Source: Lachnospiraceae bacterium UBA4631 (lineage in GTDB: Bacteria > Bacillota > Clostridia > Lachnospirales > Lachnospiraceae). Taken from it: 64,000 nucleotides of DNA. Each line of letters begins with the position of its first letter. The first letter of the stretch is position 1. The notes under the pieces are model-generated. The model was not told the origin of the DNA and ran no database searches. It saw only the letters and a list, made by a program, of their open reading frames with translations. The DNA is taken from contig DHMX01000008.1 in assembly GCA_002406015.1 (NCBI GenBank), positions 1-64,000 on the forward strand. Direction: 5' to 3'. The translations under genes and the position numbers were made by a program. Below are positions 1-9,028 of the stretch, in pieces.

Positions 1-780
1 ATTGAACTGGACGATATAAGACCGTCCAGCAGAAAATATCCGTATATTGATTTCCGCCCGAATCGTGAGATTGGAAATGAAGTTCTGACGGTGGAGAAGC
101 TGTCTAAGACGATAGACGGCGTAAAGGTATTGGATAACATTTCCTTTACGGTGAATAAGAATGACAAGGTGGCATTTGTAGGACCGAATACCATTGCAAC
201 CACCACCCTGTTCCAGATTCTGGCAGGAGAAATGGAGCCGGATGAAGGGACCTATAAGTGGGGAGTTACAACCTCGCAGGGTTATTTCCCGAAGGACTTT
301 AATAAAGAATTTGACAATGATTATGTGATAGTAGACTGGCTGACCCAATTCTCGGAAGAAAAGGATGCAACCTATGTCCGCGGTTTCTTGGGACGTATGC
401 TGTTTGCCGGAGAGGACGGCGTGAAGAAGGTGAAGGTCTTATCCGGAGGCGAAAAGGTACGGTGCCTGCTTTCAAAACTGATGATTATGGGCTCCAATGT
501 ACTAATTATGGATGAACCGACCAACCATCTGGATATGGAATCCATTACAGCATTGAATAACGGCATGATGAAGTTTCCGGGCGTAATTCTGTTCTCCTCA
601 CAGGACCACCAGTTATTACAGACTACTGCAAACCGAATCATGGAATTGACCAATACCGGCTTAATAGATAAGCAGACCACCTATGACGAATATCTGGCAA
701 ACGATGAGCTGGCAAGAAAACGGCAGGTAATGAATATGACCGATGCAATGGCAGCAGAAGCAGCGGAAGCAGAAGCATAG
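1..780 (+). CDS. ABC-F family ATPase, C-terminal part (5' end outside window)
   Basis: The reading frame is open from base 1, so the gene begins upstream of the window. The visible part is the second nucleotide-binding domain of an ABC-F protein, a soluble two-domain ATPase family that acts on ribosomes rather than in membranes. LSGGEK (about 439-456) and Walker B MDEPTNHLD (about 508-534) are intact. The Walker A region (181-204) reads GPNTIATT instead of the usual GPNGAGKT, so the nucleotide-binding lysine is a threonine. A short E/A-rich tail ends the protein. There is no membrane segment. The YkpA/YbiT-like subgroup is my best guess; certainty is high for ABC-F and low for the subgroup. 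Confidence 0.88.
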   Translation: MELDDIRPSSRKYPYIDFRPNREIGNEVLTVEKLSKTIDGVKVLDNISFTVNKNDKVAFVGPNTIATTTLFQILAGEMEPDEGTYKWGVTTSQGYFPKDFNKEFDNDYVIVDWLTQFSEEKDATYVRGFLGRMLFAGEDGVKKVKVLSGGEKVRCLLSKLMIMGSNVLIMDEPTNHLDMESITALNNGMMKFPGVILFSSQDHQLLQTTANRIMELTNTGLIDKQTTYDEYLANDELARKRQVMNMTDAMAAEAAEAEA

Positions 781-804
781 AGTCTGACTGTAGTAAAAAT
801 CACC

Positions 805-839
805 AAAAAAGGAACCGATACCCATGCGGTTCCTTTTTT
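805..839 (+). terminator. Rho-independent terminator after the ABC-F gene
   Basis: An A-run precedes the stem GGAACCG, which pairs with CGGTTCC, and a run of T follows. It lies 25 bases after the stop codon. The A-run also makes it plausible in the reverse direction. Confidence 0.85.
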
Positions 840-840
840 A

Positions 841-1224
841 GACGAAAAAACGTTGTGCAAATTAGATAAGCGGAAGAAACAGAATAAAAGTCAAATAGGA
901 AGAAATTACTAAAAAACCATTTGTAACAATTTTGAAACAGTTTTGAAAAAAAGAATGAAAAAGAAAAAGAAAACAGAAGTGAAAGGTTCTAAGAAGTCAG
1001 AAAAATACAAAAATATCAAATAACTATATATAAAGTTGCACAATTAAAAGATAATTTGCGATATATATTATTGTCAATAAAAAATATATAATAAAAACAG
1101 ACAATAGAGAAAAGTGTATTTGAAAAAATGGATAAAAAACAACGAAAAAAGAAGAAAAGGCGAATCCTGAAGTGAAAAAAACTGGTAAAAATGTGCAATG
1201 AACCGAAAAAAACCAAAAAAGGAC
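841..1224. other. A/T-rich gene-free spacer
   Basis: About 380 bases, very rich in A with purine tracts, between the ABC-F terminator and the sugar-transporter promoter. I see no plausible gene, no clear hairpin with a T-run and no tRNA. The one open frame on the minus strand (1016-1240) is Phe/Ile-rich low-complexity sequence and is taken as chance. Confidence 0.6.
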
Positions 1225-1253
1225 TTGCTAAATTAGTCACTATGTCCTATAAT
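1225..1253 (+). promoter_or_regulatory. Sigma-A type promoter for the sugar ABC operon
   Basis: TTGCTA (1225-1230), 17 bases, then a perfect TATAAT (1248-1253). This predicts a start near 1260 and a leader of about 155 bases before the lipoprotein gene. The leader contains a small GTTGC-GGAA-GCAAC hairpin (about 1266-1279) but no riboswitch that I recognise. Confidence 0.75.
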
Positions 1254-1416
1254 GACAAATGTAGAGTTGCGGAAGCAACAAATAATACTTAGTCGAAGTT
1301 TGGAAGAAATGACTTGGACAAGACTACATAGGAAAGATAATTGAATATGGAATCGAGTTTAAGTCACGGAAGCCGAGTGCGACTAACACACACACATTTT
1401 AAAGGAGGGTTTTTTC

Positions 1417-2859
1417 GTGAAAAAATTCAAAAAAGTATTAGCGTTATCTTTAGCTTTAGCTATGGGATTATCGTTAGTAGCTTGTAGCGGAAGCGGTGAT
1501 TCAACAACTGCATCTAATGGCGGAAACGACGCTAGCACAGAGGAAGGCGGATCTACCGCAGCAGCTGGAGAAGAAGGAACAGTATTCAACATTTATTGCT
1601 GGAACGATGAGTTTGCAGGACGTATGGCTAACTTTATGCCAGGTTACACAGCAGACGATATGGACAATCCATCAAACGGTGGTGTTATGGATGACGGTAC
1701 CAGAGTTAACTTCGTTGTAACTCCTTCAAAGGACAATGCTTACCAGAACAAGCTGGATGCTACATTGCCTAACAACGAGAGTGCAGCAGCAGATGATAAG
1801 GTAGATATGTTCTTAATCGAGGCTGACTACGCATTAAAGTATGTTAACGCTGACGTTACTATGAACGTTGAAGATTTAGGCATTACTGCAGATGATACAG
1901 CTGATATGTATCAGTACACCAAGGACATCGTAACAAGCGAGGATGGTGCTCTTAAGGCTGTTTCATGGCAGGCAACTCCTGGTCTGTTTGCTTACAGACG
2001 TTCAATCGCTAAGGAAGTATTAGGTAGCGATGATCCAGATACCGTTCAGGAATCTGTTAAGGATTGGGCAACCTTCAATGCTACAGCAGAGAAGATGAAG
2101 GCAGCTGGCTACTTTATGTTAGCTGGTTATGATGATGCATACCGTCCATTCTCTAACAACGTATCTCAGGGATGGGTTGTTGACGGTGTTGTAACTGTTG
2201 ACCCTAAGTTAAAGGAATGGGTTGACCAGACTAAGGAATTTACCGATAAGGGTTATAACAACAAGGCTTCTCTGTGGTCTGATGAGTGGTCTGCTGAGCA
2301 GGGACCAAGCGGTAAGACATTTGGTTTCTTCTACTCAACATGGGGTATTAACTTCACATTGATGGGTAACTCATTAGCAGATCAGGATGCTGAAGAAGCA
2401 GTTGGTAATGGTATCTACGGTGACTGGGCAGTTTGTGATGGACCTGCAGCTTACTACTGGGGTGGTTCATGGATTTGCGGTGCTACCGGTACTGATAACC
2501 CAACATTAGTACATGACATTATGTACTCTATGACTTGTGATCCAGCAATTGCTAAGGCTATTACTGAAGAGACACAGGATTACACCAACAATGCACCAGC
2601 TATGGAAGAAATCGCTAACTCTGATTTCCAGTCTGACTTCTTAGGCGGACAGAATCACATTGCTCTGTTTACTGAGGCAGCTCCAAAGATTGACATGAGC
2701 AACGCTGGTCCTTACGATCAGGGATGTAACGAAGAATTCCAGGGTGCTATGAAGGATTACTTCGATGGAACAGTTGCTGATTACGATACAGCATTAGCTA
2801 ACTTCTATCAGGCAATTCAGACCAAGTATCCAGAATTACAGGTACCTGCAGCTGAGTAA
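1417..2859 (+). CDS. Carbohydrate ABC transporter substrate-binding lipoprotein
   Basis: A 480-residue extracellular solute-binding protein. The first 23 residues form a lipoprotein signal: basic start, Leu/Ala core and lipobox LVAC with Cys23 as the lipid site, followed by a Ser/Gly/Thr/Asn linker. The mature part has the aromatic-rich, glycine-rich character of family 1 sugar-binding proteins. A GTG start is preceded by AAAGGAGGG. Codon use (many GCT, GGT, GTT) differs from most neighbours and fits very high expression. Two MsmF/MsmG-type permeases follow, so this is the recognition subunit of an importer. The sugar cannot be read from sequence; an oligosaccharide is likely. Confidence 0.9.
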   Translation: MKKFKKVLALSLALAMGLSLVACSGSGDSTTASNGGNDASTEEGGSTAAAGEEGTVFNIYCWNDEFAGRMANFMPGYTADDMDNPSNGGVMDDGTRVNFVVTPSKDNAYQNKLDATLPNNESAAADDKVDMFLIEADYALKYVNADVTMNVEDLGITADDTADMYQYTKDIVTSEDGALKAVSWQATPGLFAYRRSIAKEVLGSDDPDTVQESVKDWATFNATAEKMKAAGYFMLAGYDDAYRPFSNNVSQGWVVDGVVTVDPKLKEWVDQTKEFTDKGYNNKASLWSDEWSAEQGPSGKTFGFFYSTWGINFTLMGNSLADQDAEEAVGNGIYGDWAVCDGPAAYYWGGSWICGATGTDNPTLVHDIMYSMTCDPAIAKAITEETQDYTNNAPAMEEIANSDFQSDFLGGQNHIALFTEAAPKIDMSNAGPYDQGCNEEFQGAMKDYFDGTVADYDTALANFYQAIQTKYPELQVPAAE

Positions 2860-2892
2860 TTATTAGGCTGATAATTTAGAGTGAGACTCAAG

Positions 2893-2926
2893 AACATGCC
2901 TGTCTGTAAAGGCAGGCATGTTTTTT
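2893..2926 (+). terminator. Hairpin terminator between binding protein and permeases
   Basis: AACATGCCTG pairs with CAGGCATGTT around a ten-base loop, followed by a T-run. It sits inside the transporter operon, 34 bases after the binding-protein stop. Partial termination here would give more binding protein than permease, which is common in such operons (inference). Confidence 0.85.
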
Positions 2927-2984
2927 AATACCTTTTGACAGAAGGAATTAGCAGGAAATTATATACGTGAGGTGAGAAAATAGT

Positions 2985-3899
2985 ATGGCAGCAGCAAAGA
3001 AAAGCAAAGTTGTTAGTTATACAAAATGGGGCTACATCTTCCTGATTCCGTTCTTCCTCGTTTACACTGTCTTTTCATTGGTACCATTGATTAGTACCGT
3101 GTACTATAGCTTCTTTGAGAAGTATATGGCTATGGGTGGGTTGACACAGGTTGGTCCTAATTTTGTAGGAATTCAGAACTACATCTCGATGTTGACGAGT
3201 GGTGAGTTACTGAAGTATACAGGCAATACCTTAGTTATGTGGGTTGCCGGATTTATCCCGCAGATTTTAGTATCTTTATTATTAGGTGTATGGTTTGCCG
3301 ATACACAGATTCGTCTGAAGGGCGAGCAGTTCTTCAAGACAGTTATTTATTTACCAAACTTAATCATGGCATCTGCGTTTGCAATGTTATTCTTTACCTT
3401 GTTCTCTGATGGAGGACCGGTAAATAGTGTGATTCAGTCAATGGGCGGAGAAGGCGTTCGTTGGTTGACATATACATGGTCGACACGGTTCCTGGTAGCA
3501 TTAATGAACTTCTTAATGTGGTTTGGTAATACAACCATTATGTTAATGGCAGGTATCATGGGTATTGATACATCCCTCTTCGAGGCTGCTAACGTGGATG
3601 GAGCGAACTCCATGCAGGTATTTACGAGAATTACAATGCCATTGTTGAAGCCAATCTTTATCTATGTATTAATTACATCTTTGATTGGTGGTATCCAGAT
3701 GTTCGATGTGCCTCAGATTTTAACAAACGCTATGGGTTCTCCGAACAACACGACCATGACATTGATTATGTGGCTGAATAAGCATTTGTATAGTAAAAAC
3801 TACGGTACGTCCGGTGCATTATCGGTTATCCTGTTTGTGGTAACGGGTATCTTGAGTTTTATTATTTACCGGATTAATACCAGACAGGATGAATATTAG
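2985..3899 (+). CDS. Sugar ABC transporter permease, MsmF/UgpA type
   Basis: A 304-residue inner-membrane protein with six predicted hydrophobic segments. The cytoplasmic EAA loop that docks the ATPase starts near residue 201 (EAANVDGANSMQVF, then MPLLKP). It forms a heterodimeric channel with the next gene product. The ATG follows GAGGTGAG. No ATPase gene is nearby, so a shared MsmK-type ATPase encoded elsewhere probably energises the system, as is usual for this class in Firmicutes. Confidence 0.9.
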   Translation: MAAAKKSKVVSYTKWGYIFLIPFFLVYTVFSLVPLISTVYYSFFEKYMAMGGLTQVGPNFVGIQNYISMLTSGELLKYTGNTLVMWVAGFIPQILVSLLLGVWFADTQIRLKGEQFFKTVIYLPNLIMASAFAMLFFTLFSDGGPVNSVIQSMGGEGVRWLTYTWSTRFLVALMNFLMWFGNTTIMLMAGIMGIDTSLFEAANVDGANSMQVFTRITMPLLKPIFIYVLITSLIGGIQMFDVPQILTNAMGSPNNTTMTLIMWLNKHLYSKNYGTSGALSVILFVVTGILSFIIYRINTRQDEY

Positions 3900-3916
3900 G
3901 AAAGGAGAAGTGAAAC

Positions 3917-4786
3917 ATGGCTAAGACAGCAAGTAATGATAAGAGCTATCACGCACATATAGCTCGTGTGAAGGCAGTCAGATATGTGGTATTGATTCTA
4001 TTAAGTATTATATGTCTCTTCTCCTTCTATATTTTGATTGTGAATTCAACCCGTGCACATGCAGACATCCAGAAAGGATTCTCAATTTTGCCGGGAACCA
4101 GAGTAATTCAGAATTTCAACAGCGTTATTAACAACGGTAACTTACCGGTTCTTCGATGCCTGTTGAATTCCTTCCTCATCGCAGCAGGCTGTGCAGTATG
4201 TACAACCTACTCATCTACCTTAACCGCATATGCATTACATGCATATGACTTCAAGGGCAGAAAGGCAATTCAGACCTTTATCATGGCTATCATGATGATT
4301 CCGACTCAGGTTACTGCACTTGGTTTCGTAGACTTGATGAGAACCTTTAAGTTATTGGATAACTATATTCCGTTGATTGTTCCTACAATCGCAGCACCGG
4401 TTGTATACTTCTTCATGAAGCAGTACATGGAAGGTGCGTTGCCGTTGGAAATTGTGGAGGCAGCACGTATTGACGGTTCAAATGAGTTCAGAACCTTTAA
4501 TGCCATTGTTCTTCCGATTATGAAGCCGGCAATTGCGGTACAGGCAATCTTCGCATTCGTAACAAGCTGGAACAATTACTTCACTCCGAACTTGATTATC
4601 AGTAAGGATAGTTTGAAGACATTACCTATCTTGATTGCTACATTGAGAGGTGCTGACTTCCTGAAGTTCGATATGGGTCAGGTATACATGTGTATCTTGT
4701 TATCAATTCTCCCTGTAGTAGTTGTATATATCTTCTTATCAAGATATATTATTCAGGGTGTTGCTGTAGGTAGTGTTAAGGGTTAA
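3917..4786 (+). CDS. Sugar ABC transporter permease, MsmG/UgpE type
   Basis: A 289-residue membrane protein and the second half of the permease pair. The N-terminus has a basic cytoplasmic stretch and a long first membrane helix; the EAA loop lies near residue 180 (EAARIDGSNEFRTF, then LPIMKP). It begins 17 bases after the previous stop behind AAAGGAG, so it is co-translated with its partner. It is the last gene of the operon and a strong terminator follows. Confidence 0.9.
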   Translation: MAKTASNDKSYHAHIARVKAVRYVVLILLSIICLFSFYILIVNSTRAHADIQKGFSILPGTRVIQNFNSVINNGNLPVLRCLLNSFLIAAGCAVCTTYSSTLTAYALHAYDFKGRKAIQTFIMAIMMIPTQVTALGFVDLMRTFKLLDNYIPLIVPTIAAPVVYFFMKQYMEGALPLEIVEAARIDGSNEFRTFNAIVLPIMKPAIAVQAIFAFVTSWNNYFTPNLIISKDSLKTLPILIATLRGADFLKFDMGQVYMCILLSILPVVVVYIFLSRYIIQGVAVGSVKG

Positions 4787-4824
4787 TCCCCTATATTACA
4801 AACTGCATATTATTTTTCACAGAG

Positions 4825-4850
4825 GAGCAGGCAATATGCCTGCTCTTTTG
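4825..4850 (+). terminator. Terminator of the sugar ABC operon
   Basis: GAGCAGGCA pairs with TGCCTGCTC around a very short centre, followed by TTTT and a second T-run a few bases later. Confidence 0.85.
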
Positions 4851-4877
4851 GATATTTTTTTGGGTATAAAAAGAGGA

Positions 4878-4907
4878 TTTCCGAAAAACGTGTAGAATAA
4901 TTATAAT
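4878..4907 (+). promoter_or_regulatory. Likely promoter of the dgt-dnaG-rpoD operon
   Basis: TTTCCG, 18 bases, then a perfect TATAAT at 4902-4907. The -10 box is convincing and the -35 box is weak. It is the only good candidate between the upstream terminator and the dgt start at 4945. Confidence 0.5.
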
Positions 4908-4944
4908 AGGCTGTAAATTATCGGAGAAATGAAGGAGGACAGCA

Positions 4945-6039
4945 ATGACGATTCGGGAAAAGCAGGAAGAATGGGAATGTAAGTATTTAAGCCCCTATGC
5001 TGCTTTGAGCAGCAAATCAAGAGGAAGAGATGTAGAAGAACCGGAATGTGATTTGCGACCAATCTATCAGCGGGATAGGGACAGGATTATTCACTCAAAG
5101 TCATTTCGACGCTTGAAGGATAAGACGCAGGTATTTCTGTCACCGGAGGGCGACCACTATCGGACCCGTCTGACACATACGTTAGAGGTTGCACAGAATG
5201 CCCGAACGATTTCAAGGGCATTGCGATTGAATGAGGACTTGACCGAAGCAATTGCCTTGGGGCATGATTTGGGACATACACCGTTTGGACATGCAGGAGA
5301 ACGGGCGTTGAGTACCGCGTTATGGGATTTGCTGGAAACACAGTTAACAGATGCCGATATGCAGGGAACAGAGGAATATCAGGAACGGCTGTTTTGCGAA
5401 GACGGTTCGCCGAGGGCGTTATTTCACCATAATGAACAGAGTATCCGGGTAGTGGAGCGTCTGGAGAAGAAAGGAAAAGGACTGAATCTGACATGGGAGG
5501 TACGCGATGGAATATTGAATCATCGTTCCAGTGGGATTCCTGCCACCATGGAAGGTAAGGTGGTTCGGTTTGCGGATAAGATAGCATATATTAATCATGA
5601 TATAGATGATGCGATTCGGGCAGATATTATTTCAGAGGCGGATTTGCCGGAGCTTGCCGTAAACAGACTGGGACATTCTACAAGGGATAGAATTAATTCC
5701 ATGATACATGATATTGTGAAGAATAGTGAGAACCGCAATGACATTTGTATGTCTGCTCCGATAGCGGAAGCTATGCAGATATTAAGAAGCTATATGTTTC
5801 GTCATGTGTACTTCAATCCAAAGGCGAAAAGCGAGGAGAAGAAGGCAGAGACAATGATACGGCAATTATTTACATACTATTACGAGAAGCCGGACGAGAT
5901 GCCGGAGGAATACCGACAGATGATAGCGGAGGGGGAAGCAACGGAAATCGTGGTATGTGACTACATAGCCGGCATGACGGATACCTATGCGGTTCATACC
6001 TTCTGCAACATTTTTGTTCCGAAGGCATGGCGGGGATAG
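4945..6039 (+). CDS. dgt: dGTP triphosphohydrolase-like HD protein
   Basis: A 364-residue soluble HD-superfamily hydrolase of the deoxyguanosinetriphosphatase-like group, which removes triphosphate from dNTPs. The metal-binding residues are visible: RTRLTHTLEV, then ALGHDLGHTPFGHAGE near residue 106. The start has a full GAAGGAGG site. It heads the block dgt-dnaG-rpoD, an order seen widely in Clostridia, which ties it to DNA replication and nucleotide-pool control. Substrate choice within the family varies, so dGTP itself is inferred. Confidence 0.88.
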   Translation: MTIREKQEEWECKYLSPYAALSSKSRGRDVEEPECDLRPIYQRDRDRIIHSKSFRRLKDKTQVFLSPEGDHYRTRLTHTLEVAQNARTISRALRLNEDLTEAIALGHDLGHTPFGHAGERALSTALWDLLETQLTDADMQGTEEYQERLFCEDGSPRALFHHNEQSIRVVERLEKKGKGLNLTWEVRDGILNHRSSGIPATMEGKVVRFADKIAYINHDIDDAIRADIISEADLPELAVNRLGHSTRDRINSMIHDIVKNSENRNDICMSAPIAEAMQILRSYMFRHVYFNPKAKSEEKKAETMIRQLFTYYYEKPDEMPEEYRQMIAEGEATEIVVCDYIAGMTDTYAVHTFCNIFVPKAWRG

Positions 6040-6078
6040 TCACCGGCAGTAAGTAAGATGGAAAAACAGAGGTAGCGA

Positions 6079-7866
6079 ATGTATTATTCAGAAGAGTTAG
6101 TGGAAGAGATTCGTTCACGCAATGATATAGTGGATGTAATTAATTCTTATGTAAGCTTGAAAAAGAAGGGCAGTACCTATACTGCGTGCTGTCCGTTTCA
6201 TAATGAGAAAACGCCCTCCTTTCACGTAAGCCGGGAAAAGCAGCTCTATCACTGCTTTGGATGCGGGGCAGCCGGAACGGTCTATACCTTTTTGCAGCAA
6301 TATGAGAACTATACGTTTCCGGAAGCCATTAAATATCTGGCGAATCGGGCAGGAGTTGCTTTGCCGCAGCGGGAAATGACATTGCAGGAGAAGAAGGAAG
6401 CCGATTATAAGAGTGCCTTGAAGGATATGAACAAGGCGGCGGCAGGATATTTTTACTATGCACTGCGGCAGGCAGACGGAGCAGCGGCTATGGAATATCT
6501 GACGAACCGGGGGCTGTCACAGGAGACCATTCATAAGTTCGGGCTTGGGTATTCCAGATTATATCGGGATGACCTGTATCAGTTCCTGCGGAGCAAGGGC
6601 TATGATGACCGCTTATTAATTGATTCCGGACTGGTTCGCTTTGACGAGAAGCAGGGACCGTCAGATGTGTTCTGGAATCGGGTCATGTTCCCTATCATGG
6701 ACTTGAATGGAAAGGTAATTGGATTTGGCGGCAGAGTAATGGGTGACGGTCTGCCGAAATATGTAAATTCCCAAGAGACAAAGATATATGAAAAACGCAG
6801 GCATCTGTATGGATTTCATTTGGCAAGAAGGTCAAAGCGGGAAGGCTTCATTTTGTGTGAGGGCTATATGGATGTAATATCCATGCATCAGGCAGGCTTT
6901 GATAATGCCACCGCCTCGTTAGGAACTGCATTTACCATCCAGCAGGCAATGCTGCTGAAACGGTATACCGATAAGGTGTATCTGGCATATGACAGTGACG
7001 GTGCAGGAGTCTCTGCGGCAAAGAAGGCTATTCCGATATTGCGGGAGGTCGGAATCTCTGCCAGAGTCATTAATATGAGACCCCATAAGGACCCGGATGA
7101 ATTTGTTAAGGCAGAGGGAACGGAAGCGTTTGAGGAACGAATCCGACAGGCAGAGAGCAGTGTGATGTTTCTGGTACGGGTGGCATCCGAGCAGTTTAAT
7201 CAACAGGACCCGGAGGAACGTACCAAGTTCCAGCAGGAAATCGTGAAAATCGTGTCTGTTCTGCAAGACCCGTTGGAGCGGGATAATTATATTGAAGCAA
7301 TTGCCAATCAGTACTTTATGGACCGCAAGAAGCTGACCGAGTCGGTGAACCGCTACGGCAAGTATGTGACGGACCGGAAGCAGTATGAAGAAGCAGTCCA
7401 GGAGGAGAAGCCGCAGGATATAAGAAGACAGGAACGCATAGAACAACGAAAGCATCAGCCGCAGAGGCTTTTGCTTACATGGCTGGTGAATTATCCGCAG
7501 CAATTGTTCCCGCAATTAAAGGGAAGAATCGGACCGGAGGATTTTACCGAGGAGGAATATCGGCGGCTGGCAGAGCAGTTGTTTGAGCAGTATGAGACAA
7601 CCGGAGAAGTGAATCCCGCCAAGCTGATTAACCAATATGAGGACATGGAGGAACAATCAAGGGTTGGAGCAATTCTGCAGACAACACTGAAGTTAGAGCC
7701 GTCACCGGAGGATAATGGCATTGTGGTGACGGAGATTGTGCGAAAGGTAAAGGAAGAGAGTATACAGTACCAACTGGCACATCTACAGGATTACAAAAAG
7801 CTACAGGATATTATCAAACAGAAGAGTGAAATTACAACATGGAATATTTCGCTCACCTGTGGTTAA
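6079..7866 (+). CDS. dnaG: DNA primase
   Basis: A 595-residue primase that makes RNA primers for replication. Domains in order: CHC2 zinc finger (CCPFHNEKTPSFHV, then CFGCG, about residues 38-63), the RNA polymerase core, a TOPRIM fold beginning near residue 255 (GFILCEGYMDVISM, later YLAYDSDGAG with acidic metal ligands), and a helical C-terminal part expected to bind the DnaB helicase. The start is 39 bases after dgt behind AGAGGTAG. The last residues overlap the upstream region of rpoD, which suggests tight coupling. Confidence 0.95.
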   Translation: MYYSEELVEEIRSRNDIVDVINSYVSLKKKGSTYTACCPFHNEKTPSFHVSREKQLYHCFGCGAAGTVYTFLQQYENYTFPEAIKYLANRAGVALPQREMTLQEKKEADYKSALKDMNKAAAGYFYYALRQADGAAAMEYLTNRGLSQETIHKFGLGYSRLYRDDLYQFLRSKGYDDRLLIDSGLVRFDEKQGPSDVFWNRVMFPIMDLNGKVIGFGGRVMGDGLPKYVNSQETKIYEKRRHLYGFHLARRSKREGFILCEGYMDVISMHQAGFDNATASLGTAFTIQQAMLLKRYTDKVYLAYDSDGAGVSAAKKAIPILREVGISARVINMRPHKDPDEFVKAEGTEAFEERIRQAESSVMFLVRVASEQFNQQDPEERTKFQQEIVKIVSVLQDPLERDNYIEAIANQYFMDRKKLTESVNRYGKYVTDRKQYEEAVQEEKPQDIRRQERIEQRKHQPQRLLLTWLVNYPQQLFPQLKGRIGPEDFTEEEYRRLAEQLFEQYETTGEVNPAKLINQYEDMEEQSRVGAILQTTLKLEPSPEDNGIVVTEIVRKVKEESIQYQLAHLQDYKKLQDIIKQKSEITTWNISLTCG

Positions 7867-7898
7867 AATATGATTATGATATGGAAGGATGGAAAACC

Positions 7899-9026
7899 AT
7901 GGAAGTAAAAGAAGAGAAGAAGGATATGGACGCAAAATTCGAGGAGCAGTTGAAATCTTTGATTGAGGTTGCCAGAAAGAAGAAGAATGTGCTGGAGGAT
8001 AAGGAGGTATTGGGACATTTTTCAGGTGTTGACTTGAATGAGCAACGCATGGAAATTGTGTATGATGTATTAGAGAATAACAATATTGATGTATTATCCA
8101 TGACCGATGAAGAACCGGATGACATCCCATTTGATTTGGAAGAGGAAGAGGTTGAGCAGATTGATATATCCATACCGGAGGGAGTCAGCATTGAGGATCC
8201 GGTTCGGATGTATTTAAAAGAGATTGGTAAGGTGCCGCTGTTAAGTGCAGAGGAGGAAATTGCTCTGGCACAGGTAATGGAAGAAGGCGGACCGGCAGGT
8301 GAAAATGCGAAAAAGAAGTTAGCAGAGGCAAATCTTCGTCTGGTAGTTAGTATTGCAAAGCGTTATGTAGGACGTGGAATGCTGTTCCTTGACTTGATTC
8401 AGGAGGGTAATCTGGGCTTGATTAAGGCGGTTGAGAAGTTTGATTATCGCAAGGGCTATAAGTTCTCGACGTATGCGACATGGTGGATTCGTCAGGCAAT
8501 TACCAGAGCCATTGCAGACCAGGCAAGAACAATCCGGATACCGGTGCATATGGTAGAAACCATTAATAAGCTGGTTCGGGTACAGCGGCAGTTATTGCAG
8601 GAGCTTGGCAGAGAACCGTCACCGGAGGAGATTGCAAAGGAAATGAATATGCCGGTAGAGCGGGTGCGTGAGATATTGAAAATCTCGCAGGAGCCGGTAT
8701 CCTTAGAGACTCCAATCGGTGAGGAGGAGGACAGCCACTTAGGTGACTTTATTCAGGATGAAAATGTACCGGTGCCGGCAGATGCGGCAGCATTTACCTT
8801 GTTAAAGGAGCAGTTGGTAGAGGTATTGGATACACTGACAGACCGGGAACAGAAGGTGCTGCGTCTGCGGTTTGGCTTAGATGACGGACGGGCAAGAACC
8901 TTGGAAGAGGTTGGTAAGGAATTTAATGTAACCAGAGAACGGATTCGGCAGATTGAGGCAAAGGCACTCCGGAAATTAAGACATCCGAGCCGGAGCCGGA
9001 AGCTGAAAGACTTTTTAGAGGAATAG
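7899..9026 (+). CDS. rpoD: RNA polymerase primary sigma factor
   Basis: The housekeeping sigma-70 factor (SigA). I start it at ATG 7899, giving 375 residues, because GGAAGGATGG lies seven bases before it. An upstream in-frame extension to 7839 would run through the end of dnaG and adds nothing typical. Region 1.2 (DPVRMYLKEIGKVPLL), region 2 (DLIQEGNLGLIKAVEKFD and the YATWWIRQAI helix that melts the -10 box), region 3 and region 4 (TREQ-type helix ending VTRERIRQIEAKAL, which reads the -35 box) are all intact. The acidic N-terminal region is short, as in other Firmicutes. Confidence 0.96.
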   Translation: MEVKEEKKDMDAKFEEQLKSLIEVARKKKNVLEDKEVLGHFSGVDLNEQRMEIVYDVLENNNIDVLSMTDEEPDDIPFDLEEEEVEQIDISIPEGVSIEDPVRMYLKEIGKVPLLSAEEEIALAQVMEEGGPAGENAKKKLAEANLRLVVSIAKRYVGRGMLFLDLIQEGNLGLIKAVEKFDYRKGYKFSTYATWWIRQAITRAIADQARTIRIPVHMVETINKLVRVQRQLLQELGREPSPEEIAKEMNMPVERVREILKISQEPVSLETPIGEEEDSHLGDFIQDENVPVPADAAAFTLLKEQLVEVLDTLTDREQKVLRLRFGLDDGRARTLEEVGKEFNVTRERIRQIEAKALRKLRHPSRSRKLKDFLEE

Positions 9027-9028
9027 AT

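Noticed and set aside
1016..1240. A 74-residue minus-strand frame in the A/T-rich spacer
   Set aside because: Phe/Ile/Ser-rich low complexity from an A-rich strand, with no ribosome site or recognisable motif.
1254..1416. Riboswitch or T-box in the leader of the sugar-binding protein gene
   Set aside because: Only a small tetraloop hairpin is visible; no T-box sequence, no known aptamer core and no terminator before the start codon.
5087..5587. A 166-residue minus-strand frame inside dgt
   Set aside because: It is opposite a well-conserved enzyme, rich in Pro/Ser/Arg as antisense frames are, and lacks a ribosome site.
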